Positions 48,010 through 56,495 of a stretch of 64,000 nt of DNA are shown here, one piece after another. The translations under genes were made by a program, and so were the position numbers. The stretch covers positions 124,001 through 188,000 of the forward strand of contig NZ_JACHJK010000002.1 of the NCBI RefSeq assembly GCF_014203595.1, written 5' to 3'. Within the stretch, counting starts at the first letter, position 1, and every line of letters starts with the position of its first letter. The stretch comes from Streptomyces echinatus (GTDB lineage Bacteria > Actinomycetota > Actinomycetes > Streptomycetales > Streptomycetaceae). The notes beneath the pieces are model-generated. The model was not told the origin of the DNA, did not search any database, and saw only the letters and a program-made list of their open reading frames with translations.

Positions 48010-49131
48010 ATGCGGGTGTCGTCTCAGGGCGTTACGGTCGTGGCTCTTCTGGCCGATCCGGACGCGCCCACGGACATCGCGCAGCGCATGGCCCGGACGC
48101 TTCCTGACCGGCTCGCGGACAGGTCAGGCCCGGGACGACGGTTCGACGTCGAGGTGGTCAGCGAGCCCTTCACCGCAGGGACCGAGGACCTGGCCACCTT
48201 GACGCGCCGGATCATGGACCGCGCAAGTGCGGAGAGCTGGGACATCATCGTGGCCCTCACCGACCTTCCGCTCCACTCGCATGGGCGCAAGCTCGTGGTG
48301 GATCTGAGTCACGAACACGGCCTGGCGCTGCTGTCTCTTCCCGCGCTGGGAGGCTTCCGGCTGCAGACAAGGGCCCGGCAGGCCGTGGAAGAAGCCGTGC
48401 TCAGCCTGGCGGGCCCGCAGGCCACCGGGCCTGAGGGGCCTTCGGGAAGCCAGCCGCTGCGCGGGCCCTTCACCGGTCGTCTCGCCCCCATCCATCCGGG
48501 CCAGGTCGGTGAGGAGGAGATCGCCGATCTGCGGTACGTCGTCAGTGGACCGCGCGGTTACCTGAGGGTGCTCGGCGGTATGGTCCGCGCCAACCGGCCG
48601 TGGCGCTTGGTGCCGGGCCTGTCGAAAGCCCTGGCGGCCGCGCTCGCCACGGGAGCGGTCGCCACCGTGAACTCCACCATCTGGAACCTGGCCACGTACC
48701 TGAGCACGCCACGCCTGGTGATCGCCATGGTCGGGTCTGTCGCGCTCATGATCGGCTGGCTGATCGTGGACGCGAACCTGTGGCATCGAACGGATGAGGT
48801 TTCGCCGGAGGCGAGGAAGAGGGCGCGTCTCTACAACACCTCGACGGTCGCGACCGTGGGCATCGGGGTGATCGTCTGCTACGCGGGACTGGTGGTCATC
48901 AACCTGGTGTGGGCGCTGTTCATCCTCAACGGCCGGGTGTTCGCCTCCACGACACGAACCCCGCTGCACGCCGCGGAGTACTGGACGCTGTCCTGGTTCG
49001 TCGCTTCGGTCGCCACGGTGGGCGGCGCGCTCGGATCCGGTCTGGAGAGCGACGAGGCGATCCGGGCAGCCGCCTACTCCAAGCGCGAACAGGAGCGTCG
49101 CAGCATGCTGGAGGACGACCGCGGTGACTAG
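48010..49131 (+). CDS. Uncharacterised membrane protein with soluble N-terminal domain
   Basis: A 373-aa protein from the ATG at 48010 with GAGAGGGAG close before it. Residues 1-130 form an alpha/beta soluble domain (GVTVVALLADPDAPTDIAQR, WDIIVALTDLPLHSHGRK, HGLALLSLPALGGF). About four membrane helices follow: LAAALATGAVATVNSTIW, LVIAMVGSVALMIGWLIV, GVIVCYAGLVVINLVWALF and WFVASVATVGGALGSGL. The N-domain resembles nucleotide- or ligand-binding Rossmann-like folds but lacks a clear glycine loop. I cannot assign a family. It is divergent from the UvrA-like gene over 192 bases, so shared control is possible. Confidence 0.75.
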   Translation: MRVSSQGVTVVALLADPDAPTDIAQRMARTLPDRLADRSGPGRRFDVEVVSEPFTAGTEDLATLTRRIMDRASAESWDIIVALTDLPLHSHGRKLVVDLSHEHGLALLSLPALGGFRLQTRARQAVEEAVLSLAGPQATGPEGPSGSQPLRGPFTGRLAPIHPGQVGEEEIADLRYVVSGPRGYLRVLGGMVRANRPWRLVPGLSKALAAALATGAVATVNSTIWNLATYLSTPRLVIAMVGSVALMIGWLIVDANLWHRTDEVSPEARKRARLYNTSTVATVGIGVIVCYAGLVVINLVWALFILNGRVFASTTRTPLHAAEYWTLSWFVASVATVGGALGSGLESDEAIRAAAYSKREQERRSMLEDDRGD

Positions 49132-49353
49132 CGGGTGTTTCGCCTCGGGGGCCGACGGGGACCCGCACGGCACGCCGCCGGAGCGCCGAAGCTCCGCCCG
49201 GCGGGGCCTACAGCAAGACGACGACCGTTCCATCCCCATCCATGTGAACGGCCCCCAGAGGCGTGCCGGAGCACCGGCCCCCGTCGCACTTCCGAGAGTC
49301 AGGCTCTCTGCGCCTTCCCATCACCGCCGTACTGCGACATCAGGGAAGCCACC

Positions 49354-50529
49354 ATGAAGGCAGCGGTATACGAAGGCCCGCGAACGGTCACCGTGAAGGA
49401 CGTACCGGACGCGAAGATCGAACACCCCTGCGACATCATCGTCAAGATCACCACCACCAACATCTGCGGTTCGGACCTGCACATGTACGAGGGCCGCACC
49501 TCGTTCGAGTCCGGCCGCACCCTGGGACACGAGAACATGGGCCAGGTCGTGGAGGTCGGCTCGGCCGTCCGCAAGGTCCAGGTCGGCGAGTACGTGGTCC
49601 TGCCGTTCAACATCGCCTGCGGCTTCTGCAAGCAGTGCGAGCAGGGCCTGACCAACTACTGCCTGACCATGCAGCCGGAACCGGCCCTCGCGGGAGCCGC
49701 CTACGGATTCGCCGACATGGGCCCCTACCAGGGCGGCCAGGCGGAGCTGCTGCGCGTGCCCTACGGCGACTTCAACGCGCTGCGTCTGGGCGAGGACGCC
49801 GCCGAGCGGCAGACCGACTACGTGATGCTCGCCGACATCTTCCCGACCGGTTATCACGCCACCGAGATGGCCCATGTCAAGCCGGGCGACCAGACCATCG
49901 TCTTCGGGGCCGGTCCCGTCGGCCTGATGGCGACCTACTCCGCCCTCCTCAAGGGCGCAGGGCGCGTCTGGACGGCCGACCACCAGCCCGACCGGCTGCG
50001 CAAGGCGGAGGAGATCGGGGCCATCCCGATCAACACCGCCGAGCAGAACCCGGCGGAGGTCGTCAAGGAGGCCACCCTCGGTCTGGGCGCCGACAACGGC
50101 TGCGAATGCGTCGGCTACCAGGCACACGACCCCCAGGGACACGAGGACGCCAGCCTCACGCTCAACGGACTGATCGACTCGGTCAGGTTCACGGGCGACA
50201 TCGGTGTGGTGGGCGTGTTCCTGCCCCAGGACCCCGGCGGCGCGGAGGCCCAGGGCGAGCTGGAGGCCCAGGGCAAGGTCCCGATCGACTTCGGCTTGAT
50301 GTGGTTCAAGGGCCAGCGCATGGGGACCGGGCAGGCGCCGGTGAAGAGGTACAACCGGGCGCTGCGGGATCTGATCGCCGGCGGGAAGGCGAAGCCGAGC
50401 TTCGTCGTCTCCCACGAGCTCAGCCTGGACGAGGCCCCCACCGCCTACGAGCACTTCGACGCCCGTGACGACGGCTGGACCAAGGTCGTCCTGCATCCGA
50501 ACGGACACGGCAACGGCCATAAGCGGTAG
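49354..50529 (+). CDS. fdhA: Zinc alcohol dehydrogenase, glutathione-independent formaldehyde dehydrogenase type
   Basis: A 391-aa medium-chain dehydrogenase from the ATG at 49354 (MKAAVYEGPRTVTVKDVP). Catalytic zinc ligands lie in TTNICGSDLHMYEG and RTLGHENMGQVVEVG. The structural zinc lobe is NIACGFCKQCEQGLTNYC, and the NAD fold is TIVFGAGPVGLMATYSALL. The long insertion and the GADNGCECVGYQAH region are as in Pseudomonas FdhA, which dismutates or oxidises formaldehyde with tightly bound NAD. Close relatives act on other aldehydes and alcohols, so substrate is uncertain. It fits the detoxification theme of this stretch. It sits upstream of the FUSC gene by 156 bases. Confidence 0.88.
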   Translation: MKAAVYEGPRTVTVKDVPDAKIEHPCDIIVKITTTNICGSDLHMYEGRTSFESGRTLGHENMGQVVEVGSAVRKVQVGEYVVLPFNIACGFCKQCEQGLTNYCLTMQPEPALAGAAYGFADMGPYQGGQAELLRVPYGDFNALRLGEDAAERQTDYVMLADIFPTGYHATEMAHVKPGDQTIVFGAGPVGLMATYSALLKGAGRVWTADHQPDRLRKAEEIGAIPINTAEQNPAEVVKEATLGLGADNGCECVGYQAHDPQGHEDASLTLNGLIDSVRFTGDIGVVGVFLPQDPGGAEAQGELEAQGKVPIDFGLMWFKGQRMGTGQAPVKRYNRALRDLIAGGKAKPSFVVSHELSLDEAPTAYEHFDARDDGWTKVVLHPNGHGNGHKR

Positions 50530-50685
50530 GAGACCCAGGGCCGCCGTGCCCTCTGTTTCCCTCGGACCGGTCCGGGGGACGGGTGGCGATCTGCCCGTCC
50601 GCCGGACGGGGCCGGGGGCGATCGCCGCGCCCCGGCCGGGCCTGAACCAACAGCGATTGCCCGCGCTCCGGCCAGGCGGACACGC

Positions 50686-52860
50686 GTGACGTGGCTGCGG
50701 GCCTTCGGGGAGGTCGTGCGATCCGGGCTCACGATCGAGGAGACGCGGCTGGAGCCCCTGCTCGCGCTGCGCACGGCCGCCGGGGTGGCGATCGTCATCG
50801 GGCCGACGCTGTGGCTGGTCTCCCCCGCGTATGCCGCGTCCGCCGCGCTCGGCGCCTACTCCGCGGGTGGGGCCACCTTCCAGCGCAGCTGGCGTCCGCG
50901 CAAGGTGGTCGCGCTCGGCGCGGGCGCGGGTCTGGCGCTCAGCACCTCCGTGGGCTACCTGGCGGCGGGGCGACTCGTGACGTTCCTGCCTCTGCTGGCC
51001 GTATGGGCCTTCGCCGCGGGGATGGCGTGGGCCGTCGGATCGACCGCCGGGATCGTCGCGGCGACGACCGTGGGCAGCATGCTCGTGACCGTCACCTTGC
51101 CCACGAGCGTCGGGCGAGCCCTGGAGCACGCCGGGGTCATCGCACTCGGAGGCGTGACGCAGGCCGTGCTGATCCTGCTGTTCCCGATCCGGCGTTGGGG
51201 GGCGCATCGTGACGCGCTCGCCGACGCCCTGGCCGCCGTGGCGGACTACGCCCGCCGGTTGCGGCACGACCCGACCGCCCCGTTCGACCCTGAACCGTTG
51301 ATGACGGCCCGGGACGCGGCCGCCGTGACGCCGTCACAGGCCCGCACCCGTCCCTCCGTCCTCCACGGCCCCCGGGGACTCGCCGAGCGCATTCGGCCGG
51401 TCGTCGCCGCACTCGCCGACCCGGACGTCGGCGCCCCGGCGGAGGGACCCGGGCGGGACCGCGCGCGGGAGTTGCTCGACGCGGCCGCCGACGTCCTGGA
51501 CGCGGCCGCCCGTTCGATCCGCCGCGGCACTCCCGCCGAGGTGCGGCCCGAGAGCATGGACGTCCTGCGGGTCGACGAGGAACACGAGGTGCTGGAGGGC
51601 CCCGCGCGGCAGGCCGCCGAGCGGCTCGTGGAACTGCTCGGTGAGGCGTTGGAGATCGCCGGGAGCGGCTGCGCGCGCGGGACGACGCCCACGCCGCCCG
51701 GCCCCGCCGGCGCCCGGTTGCTGGTGCGCCCGACCCTGCACCGGCTGGTCCCGGTCGTCGTCCGGGCGGTCCGCCGTGAGACCCGCCGGGACTCCCCCGT
51801 GTTCCGGCACGCCGTCCGCCTGGCGGCGGTGGCCACGCTCGGCTATCTGATCGCCGCCCGGCTGCCCCTGGGCCACGGCTACTGGGCGCCCATCGCCTCG
51901 GTGATGGTGATGCGGCCGGACTTCCACCGGACGTACGCGCGTGCGGTGGCCCGTCTCGCCGGGACCCTGGCGGGGGTCGCGCTCGCCACCGGGGTGGTGC
52001 GGGCCCTGGGCCCGGACGCCCACGTGTCCGCCGCGCTGGCGGTGGTCTCGGCGGGCCTGTCCTACGCGCTGAACCGTACCGGGTACGCCTACTCCCAGTG
52101 CTTCACCGCCGCGTACGTCGTCTTCCTGCTCGGCATGGGCGGCCAGGCATGGGAGCAGACGGTCCCGGAGCGGGTGGTGCTCACCCTGCTCGGCGGGGCC
52201 CTGGCCATGCTGGCGTACGTGGTGTTCCCCGCATGGGAGACACCCCGGCTGCCGGGCCGGCTCGCGGACTGGCTCGCCGCCAACGGCCGCTACGCGGCCG
52301 CGGTGCTCCGCGACTACGCCGAACCGACCCGGGAGCATCACGCCGACATGCGCCGGGCACTGCTGGAGAGCAGGGAGGCACGTGCCGCCTGGCAGGAGGC
52401 ATACGACCGGGCGAGGCAGGAACCGGTCCGCCCCAGGGGTCTGACGTCGCGCGAGGCGCAGGAGGCGCAGGAGGCGCTCAAGGGGTTCGGCCGGGCGGCG
52501 ATGCTCATGGAGAGCCACGTCCCGCGGGCCGACAGCCGTTTCGTCCCCGAGGCGGAGCGATTCGCCGAGGCCCTGGAGACGGACACCGCGAAGGCAGCAG
52601 TCGCCGTGCGCGAGCACAGGAATCCGGAGTGGGGACGCGTGGAGGAGGCGTTCCACGCGTGGGAGGACGCCGCCGGCAACGGGAGCCCGGTCGTGCGGCG
52701 CGAGGCGGAACTGCAAAAACGGGCCCTGGAGGACCTCGCGACAGCCGTGAGCCGCACCCCCCTGGAACGGGACGTCGGCTCTGCTCGCGAGGAGCAGCGG
52801 GTGCGGGCCGCCGTGGCGGCGGAAGGTGACGGCTCAGGACCCGTGCACCGGGGTGGCTGA
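50686..52860 (+). CDS. FUSC-family membrane transporter
   Basis: A 724-aa protein; GTG at 50686 is the likely start (AGGCGGA upstream, weak). It has two hydrophobic blocks of about six helices each. The first, near residues 20-170, includes AGVAIVIGPTLWLVSPAYAA and VTLPTSVGRALEHAGVIAL. The second, near 380-520, includes LAAVATLGYLIAARLPLGHG and YWAPIASVMVMRPDFHRTYA. They are separated and followed by charged cytoplasmic segments. FUSC proteins resemble aromatic-acid exporters (AaeB/YccS) and often export toxic aromatic or fatty acids. The C-terminal 200 residues are helical and highly charged. No membrane-fusion partner gene is adjacent, as usual in Gram-positives. Confidence 0.88.
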   Translation: MTWLRAFGEVVRSGLTIEETRLEPLLALRTAAGVAIVIGPTLWLVSPAYAASAALGAYSAGGATFQRSWRPRKVVALGAGAGLALSTSVGYLAAGRLVTFLPLLAVWAFAAGMAWAVGSTAGIVAATTVGSMLVTVTLPTSVGRALEHAGVIALGGVTQAVLILLFPIRRWGAHRDALADALAAVADYARRLRHDPTAPFDPEPLMTARDAAAVTPSQARTRPSVLHGPRGLAERIRPVVAALADPDVGAPAEGPGRDRARELLDAAADVLDAAARSIRRGTPAEVRPESMDVLRVDEEHEVLEGPARQAAERLVELLGEALEIAGSGCARGTTPTPPGPAGARLLVRPTLHRLVPVVVRAVRRETRRDSPVFRHAVRLAAVATLGYLIAARLPLGHGYWAPIASVMVMRPDFHRTYARAVARLAGTLAGVALATGVVRALGPDAHVSAALAVVSAGLSYALNRTGYAYSQCFTAAYVVFLLGMGGQAWEQTVPERVVLTLLGGALAMLAYVVFPAWETPRLPGRLADWLAANGRYAAAVLRDYAEPTREHHADMRRALLESREARAAWQEAYDRARQEPVRPRGLTSREAQEAQEALKGFGRAAMLMESHVPRADSRFVPEAERFAEALETDTAKAAVAVREHRNPEWGRVEEAFHAWEDAAGNGSPVVRREAELQKRALEDLATAVSRTPLERDVGSAREEQRVRAAVAAEGDGSGPVHRGG

Positions 52861-53204
52861 CGAAGTCGGCCACGGGGAGCGCCTGGCCTCCTGGAGCGGC
52901 GAGCATACTCCCCGCCACGTCGGGCGCCGCCACACGTACGCCGCTGTCGCCATCACGAGGATTCGGCCCACCCAGGTGCGGCGGTGACGCCGTTTGGAGG
53001 TACCGGATCAGCAAGATGGTTGGCACTTTGGTACAGCGCAGGTCACAAGGCATCTGACGGAAAACCGCGCATCCCATGGCGACAGTCGCTCGGTACGCAG
53101 ATCCTTCGGGACCTTCCAGCGCTCGGAGTACGCCGAGCGACGTCAGCACGACCAGGCACAGCGTCAGCGACCCACCGAAGACGCCACCGCCGTCCAGGAA
53201 CGCC

Positions 53205-53470
53205 GGGCCCCTCCTGGGCCGTGCGGTACGCACGGCGTTCATCTGCGACTACCTCGCCGACGCGGAGCTGCGGCGCGAGATCAACAACGGGCTCCAGGTC
53301 GTGGAGAACTGGAACTGCGCAAACCACGACCTGTTCTACGGCAAGAGCGGTGATCTGACCGGCTCCGACAAGGAGTCCCAGGAGGTGTCCATGCTCGCCC
53401 TGCACCTGCTCCAGTCCGCGTTGGTGCACGTCAACACCCTGCTGCTTCAGGACATCCGTCCCGACGGAGT
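53205..53470 (+). pseudogene. Tn3-family transposase remnant (TnpA C-terminal part)
   Basis: The frame reads [40 protein letters not shown], then [20 protein letters not shown] and [16 protein letters not shown]. These are the conserved end region of Tn3 TnpA, including its catalytic-domain NGLxVVExWN and [16 protein letters not shown] motifs. At least 800 residues upstream and the last stretch are missing; no 38-bp terminal repeats are visible. The rest of the 52861-53544 gap holds nothing assignable. It shows that a Tn3-type element once reached this site, directly before the P450 operon. Confidence 0.82.
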
Positions 53471-53544
53471 AGCCGGGCGAGCGCCTGGAGTATTCCGGGC
53501 CTAGAAAGAGACAGGGAGCTCAAGGCGACGGAGGAGAGGCTTGG

Positions 53545-53754
53545 ATGCGGCTCGTCGTGGACCTCACCCGCTGCCAGGCGTACGCGCAGTGCGTGTTTCT
53601 CGCACCGCGGATGTTCGAGCTGCACGGCGAGGAAGCGCTGCTGTACCGCCAGGAAGTCCCGGAAGACCAGCTGGAGCGCGTGCGTCAGGCCGCTGCGGCG
53701 TGTCCGGTCCAGGCAATCCTCGTGGGCGAGGCGGTGAGCGCCGGTGCCCGGTGA
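53545..53754 (+). CDS. [3Fe-4S] ferredoxin partner of P450
   Basis: A 69-aa ferredoxin from the ATG at 53545 with GGAGGAGAGG upstream. It has the P450-associated pattern: RCQAYAQCVFLAPRMFEL with Cys10 and Cys16, and AAACPVQAIL with the last Cys followed by Pro. Only three cluster cysteines are present (C-x5-C and CP), as in [3Fe-4S] ferredoxins of streptomycete P450 systems. It passes electrons singly from the reductase encoded next to the P450 after that. Its end overlaps the reductase start by 11 bases, so synthesis is coupled. Confidence 0.93.
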   Translation: MRLVVDLTRCQAYAQCVFLAPRMFELHGEEALLYRQEVPEDQLERVRQAAAACPVQAILVGEAVSAGAR

Positions 53755-55120
53755 CCTTCGGGAAGGCCGGATCGTCATCGTCGGCGCTTCGCTGGCCGGG
53801 CTGCGGGCTGCCGAGAAGCTGCGCGAGGAGGGCTTCACCGGCTCGCTGACCGTAGTCGGGGACGAGCCCCACCCGCCCTACGACAGGCCGCCGCTGTCCA
53901 AGCAGGTTTTGCTCGGCATGTCGGCGGCGGGCACCACCGGGCTGCCGATGCGCCGCGACCCGGACGCCGACTGGCGGCTCGGAGTGCGCGCCACGGGGCT
54001 CGACCCGGTCGGCCGTCAGGTCCTGCTGGCCGACGGCGAGTCGTTGCCCTACGACCGGCTGCTGGTCGCCACCGGAACCCGGGCGCGGCCCTGGCCCCAA
54101 CGGGAGCAGGCCGCCCTGGACGGAGTCTTCACGCTGCGCACCCGTGACGACGCCGGGCGCCTGGCCGAGCGGCTGGCCGCCGGGCCGCGCCGGGTGCTGG
54201 TCATCGGCGCGGGCTTCACCGGCTCGGAGATCGCCTCGGCCTGCCGGGAGAGGGGCATCGAGGTCACGGTCGCAGAACGCGGCACCGCACCGCTGGTCGG
54301 CGCACTCGGCGGCACACTGGCGAAGCTCGCAGCCGGCCTGCAGCGCGCCCACGGCGTGGACCTGCGCTGCGGAGTGACGGTCACCGCGCTGCGCGGCGAC
54401 AAGGCCGGCCGGTTCACCGGAGCCAACCTCTCCGACGGCAGCCACATCGACGCCGACGTGTGCGTCATCGCCCTGGGTGCGGTCCGCAACGTCGAGTGGC
54501 TGGCGGATTCCGGGCTGGCGGCGGGCCCGCACGGGGTCGCCTGCGACGCGGGGTGCCGCGCCTTCGACATGTACGGGATCGTCACCGACGACATCTTCGT
54601 GGCCGGCGACGTCTCCCGCTTCCCCCACCCGCTCTTCGACTACCAGATGCTCTCCCTGGAGCACTGGGGCAACGCGGTCGCGCAGGCCGAGGTGGCGGCC
54701 CACAACATGGTCAGTCCCGGGCCGCCGAGGCGCCCCCACCTCGCGGTTCCGGTCTTCTGGTCGAGCCAGTTCGGGGTCAACATCAAGTCCGTGGGCGTCC
54801 CCACCTACTCCGACCAGGTGGTCATCGCCCAGGGCTCACTCAGTGAACGCCGGCTGGTGGCGGTCTACGGCTACCGGGGCCGCATCACTGCCGCCGTCAC
54901 CGTCAACATGGCCAAGTGGCTGGAGTACTACCAGGAGCTGATCGAGACCGCCGCCCCGTTCCCGCCCACGCCCGGCGCTGCCGACGGCCACCCGCTGGTG
55001 ACCGAATTCGCGCTCCCCTCCGACGTACCGGATCCGCAGGGACTGTCCCACGGCCCCACCGTCGCGCTGACCGGTCACCTGCCGGACCGCCGACTGGCCG
55101 TGGTCCGGCCCGCCGGCTGA
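53744..55120 (+). CDS. FAD-dependent ferredoxin reductase
   Basis: A 458-aa flavoprotein from GTG 53744. FAD binding is shown by RIVIVGASLAGLRAAEKLRE, NAD binding by RVLVIGAGFTGSEIASACRE, and the second FAD motif by DIFVAGDVSRFPHP. The segment HPPYDRPPLSKQVLLG is typical of the putidaredoxin-reductase/rhodocoxin-reductase class. It takes electrons from NAD(P)H and reduces the ferredoxin encoded by the overlapping gene. The C-terminal 45 residues form a small extra tail. With ferredoxin before and P450 35 bases after it, the three genes make a self-contained class-I electron chain. Confidence 0.93.
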   Translation: MPGDLREGRIVIVGASLAGLRAAEKLREEGFTGSLTVVGDEPHPPYDRPPLSKQVLLGMSAAGTTGLPMRRDPDADWRLGVRATGLDPVGRQVLLADGESLPYDRLLVATGTRARPWPQREQAALDGVFTLRTRDDAGRLAERLAAGPRRVLVIGAGFTGSEIASACRERGIEVTVAERGTAPLVGALGGTLAKLAAGLQRAHGVDLRCGVTVTALRGDKAGRFTGANLSDGSHIDADVCVIALGAVRNVEWLADSGLAAGPHGVACDAGCRAFDMYGIVTDDIFVAGDVSRFPHPLFDYQMLSLEHWGNAVAQAEVAAHNMVSPGPPRRPHLAVPVFWSSQFGVNIKSVGVPTYSDQVVIAQGSLSERRLVAVYGYRGRITAAVTVNMAKWLEYYQELIETAAPFPPTPGAADGHPLVTEFALPSDVPDPQGLSHGPTVALTGHLPDRRLAVVRPAG

Positions 55121-55155
55121 CCCTTCCGCCCTTCCCTGCCCCGAGGAGCCCGCCG

Positions 55156-56373
55156 ATGGCTGTCGACACCCTGCTGGAGCGGATCACCGATTACGCCAAC
55201 CGCCCCGACCCCTACCCGCTGTACGCGGAACTCCGTGAGGCGGGCGTGGCGCGGCAGACGGACGGCAGCTACCTGGTCGGCGGGTACTACGACATCGTCT
55301 CCCTGTTCCACAACCCACGGCTCAGCTCCGACCGCCGCAACCGCGCCGGCACCTACAGCGGCCTGCCGGCGGAAGAGGAAGAGTCCCACCCTTTCATCCG
55401 GCTCGACGACCCCGAACACCACAGGCTGCGCAGCCTGGCCACACGGCCGTTCGGTCCTCCGCACAGTCCGGGCCGGATCGACGCGATGCGAGACGAAATC
55501 ACCCGGATCACCGACGAACTGATCGAGTCGCTCCAGGGCCGTACGCGGATCGACATCGTCGACGACTTCGCCTACCCCCTGCCCGTCACCGTCATCTGCC
55601 GACTCCTCGGTGTGCCGCGCGAAGACGAGCCGACCTTCCGCGAGTGGTCCAACGCCATCATCGACTCCGTCGACATCCGGCCCGGCGAGGACCTCACCAA
55701 GCGCCAGCAGGCCGGCCATCAGGCCCGAGCGCAGATGGGCCGCTACCTGGTGGACCTCGCCGAGCAGCGCCGCGGCCACCCGGGTGACGACATGCTGTCC
55801 GCGTTCGTCAACGACCCCGGCCCGGCCGGAGGGCTCACCCGCGAGGAACTGGCGGCCACCGCAGTGCTGTTGCTCGTCGCCGGACACGAGACCACGGTCA
55901 ATCTGATCACCAACGGCGTACTCACCCTGCTGCGCCACCCCGACCAACTGGAGCGCCTGCGCCGCGAACCCGACCTGCTTCCCGGCGCGGTGGAGGAACT
56001 GCTGCGTTACGAGCCCCCGGTCCATTTGCTGGACCGCACGCCCCTCACCCACATCGACGTCGCGGGCACGACCATCCCCAAGGGCGTACCCGTGGTGCTC
56101 GCCCTGGCCTCCGGCAGCCGTGACCCCAAGCGGTTCCGCGACCCCGACCGGTTCGACCCCGCCCGCCGGGACAACCAACACCTCGGCTTCGGCAGCGGCG
56201 TCCACATCTGCTACGGCGCACCCCTCGCCCGCATCGAAGCCCAGATCGCCCTGGGAGCACTCCTTCCCCATCTCACCACCGCAACCCTCCTCGAAGACCC
56301 TCCCCCCTACCGCCAGAGCGCCGTGCTGCGTGGCCCTCGGCACCTTCCCATCGAGCTGGCCCCGTCGCCGTAG
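55156..56373 (+). CDS. Cytochrome P450
   Basis: A 405-aa soluble P450 from the ATG at 55156 with GAGGAG upstream. The I-helix oxygen-activation motif is LLVAGHETTVNL, the K-helix E-x-x-R is EELLRYEPP, PERF-like FRDPDRFDPAR follows, and the haem loop is FGSGVHICYGAPLAR with the Cys ligand. Size and motifs match actinobacterial class-I P450s (CYP105/107-like). It hydroxylates or otherwise oxidises a small organic molecule with electrons from the two upstream gene products. No biosynthetic genes flank it, so catabolic or detoxifying use is as likely as secondary metabolism. The substrate is unknown. Confidence 0.95.
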   Translation: MAVDTLLERITDYANRPDPYPLYAELREAGVARQTDGSYLVGGYYDIVSLFHNPRLSSDRRNRAGTYSGLPAEEEESHPFIRLDDPEHHRLRSLATRPFGPPHSPGRIDAMRDEITRITDELIESLQGRTRIDIVDDFAYPLPVTVICRLLGVPREDEPTFREWSNAIIDSVDIRPGEDLTKRQQAGHQARAQMGRYLVDLAEQRRGHPGDDMLSAFVNDPGPAGGLTREELAATAVLLLVAGHETTVNLITNGVLTLLRHPDQLERLRREPDLLPGAVEELLRYEPPVHLLDRTPLTHIDVAGTTIPKGVPVVLALASGSRDPKRFRDPDRFDPARRDNQHLGFGSGVHICYGAPLARIEAQIALGALLPHLTTATLLEDPPPYRQSAVLRGPRHLPIELAPSP

Positions 56374-56495
56374 ACGCAATGCTCCGCCTCGCCGTGGCGA
56401 TGGAACCGGGGAGGCACGAACGGCAGGCCGATCGACTTGTAGCTGACCCTGTTGCTCGGACCGTGTCCTCTATGGCACGGGCCAGGTGAGAGAAC

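Noticed and set aside
52505..53242. Minus-strand 245-codon frame with a hydrophobic stretch across the FUSC 3' end
   Set aside because: It is antisense to the FUSC gene and the Tn3 relic, and has no family motif or ribosome site.
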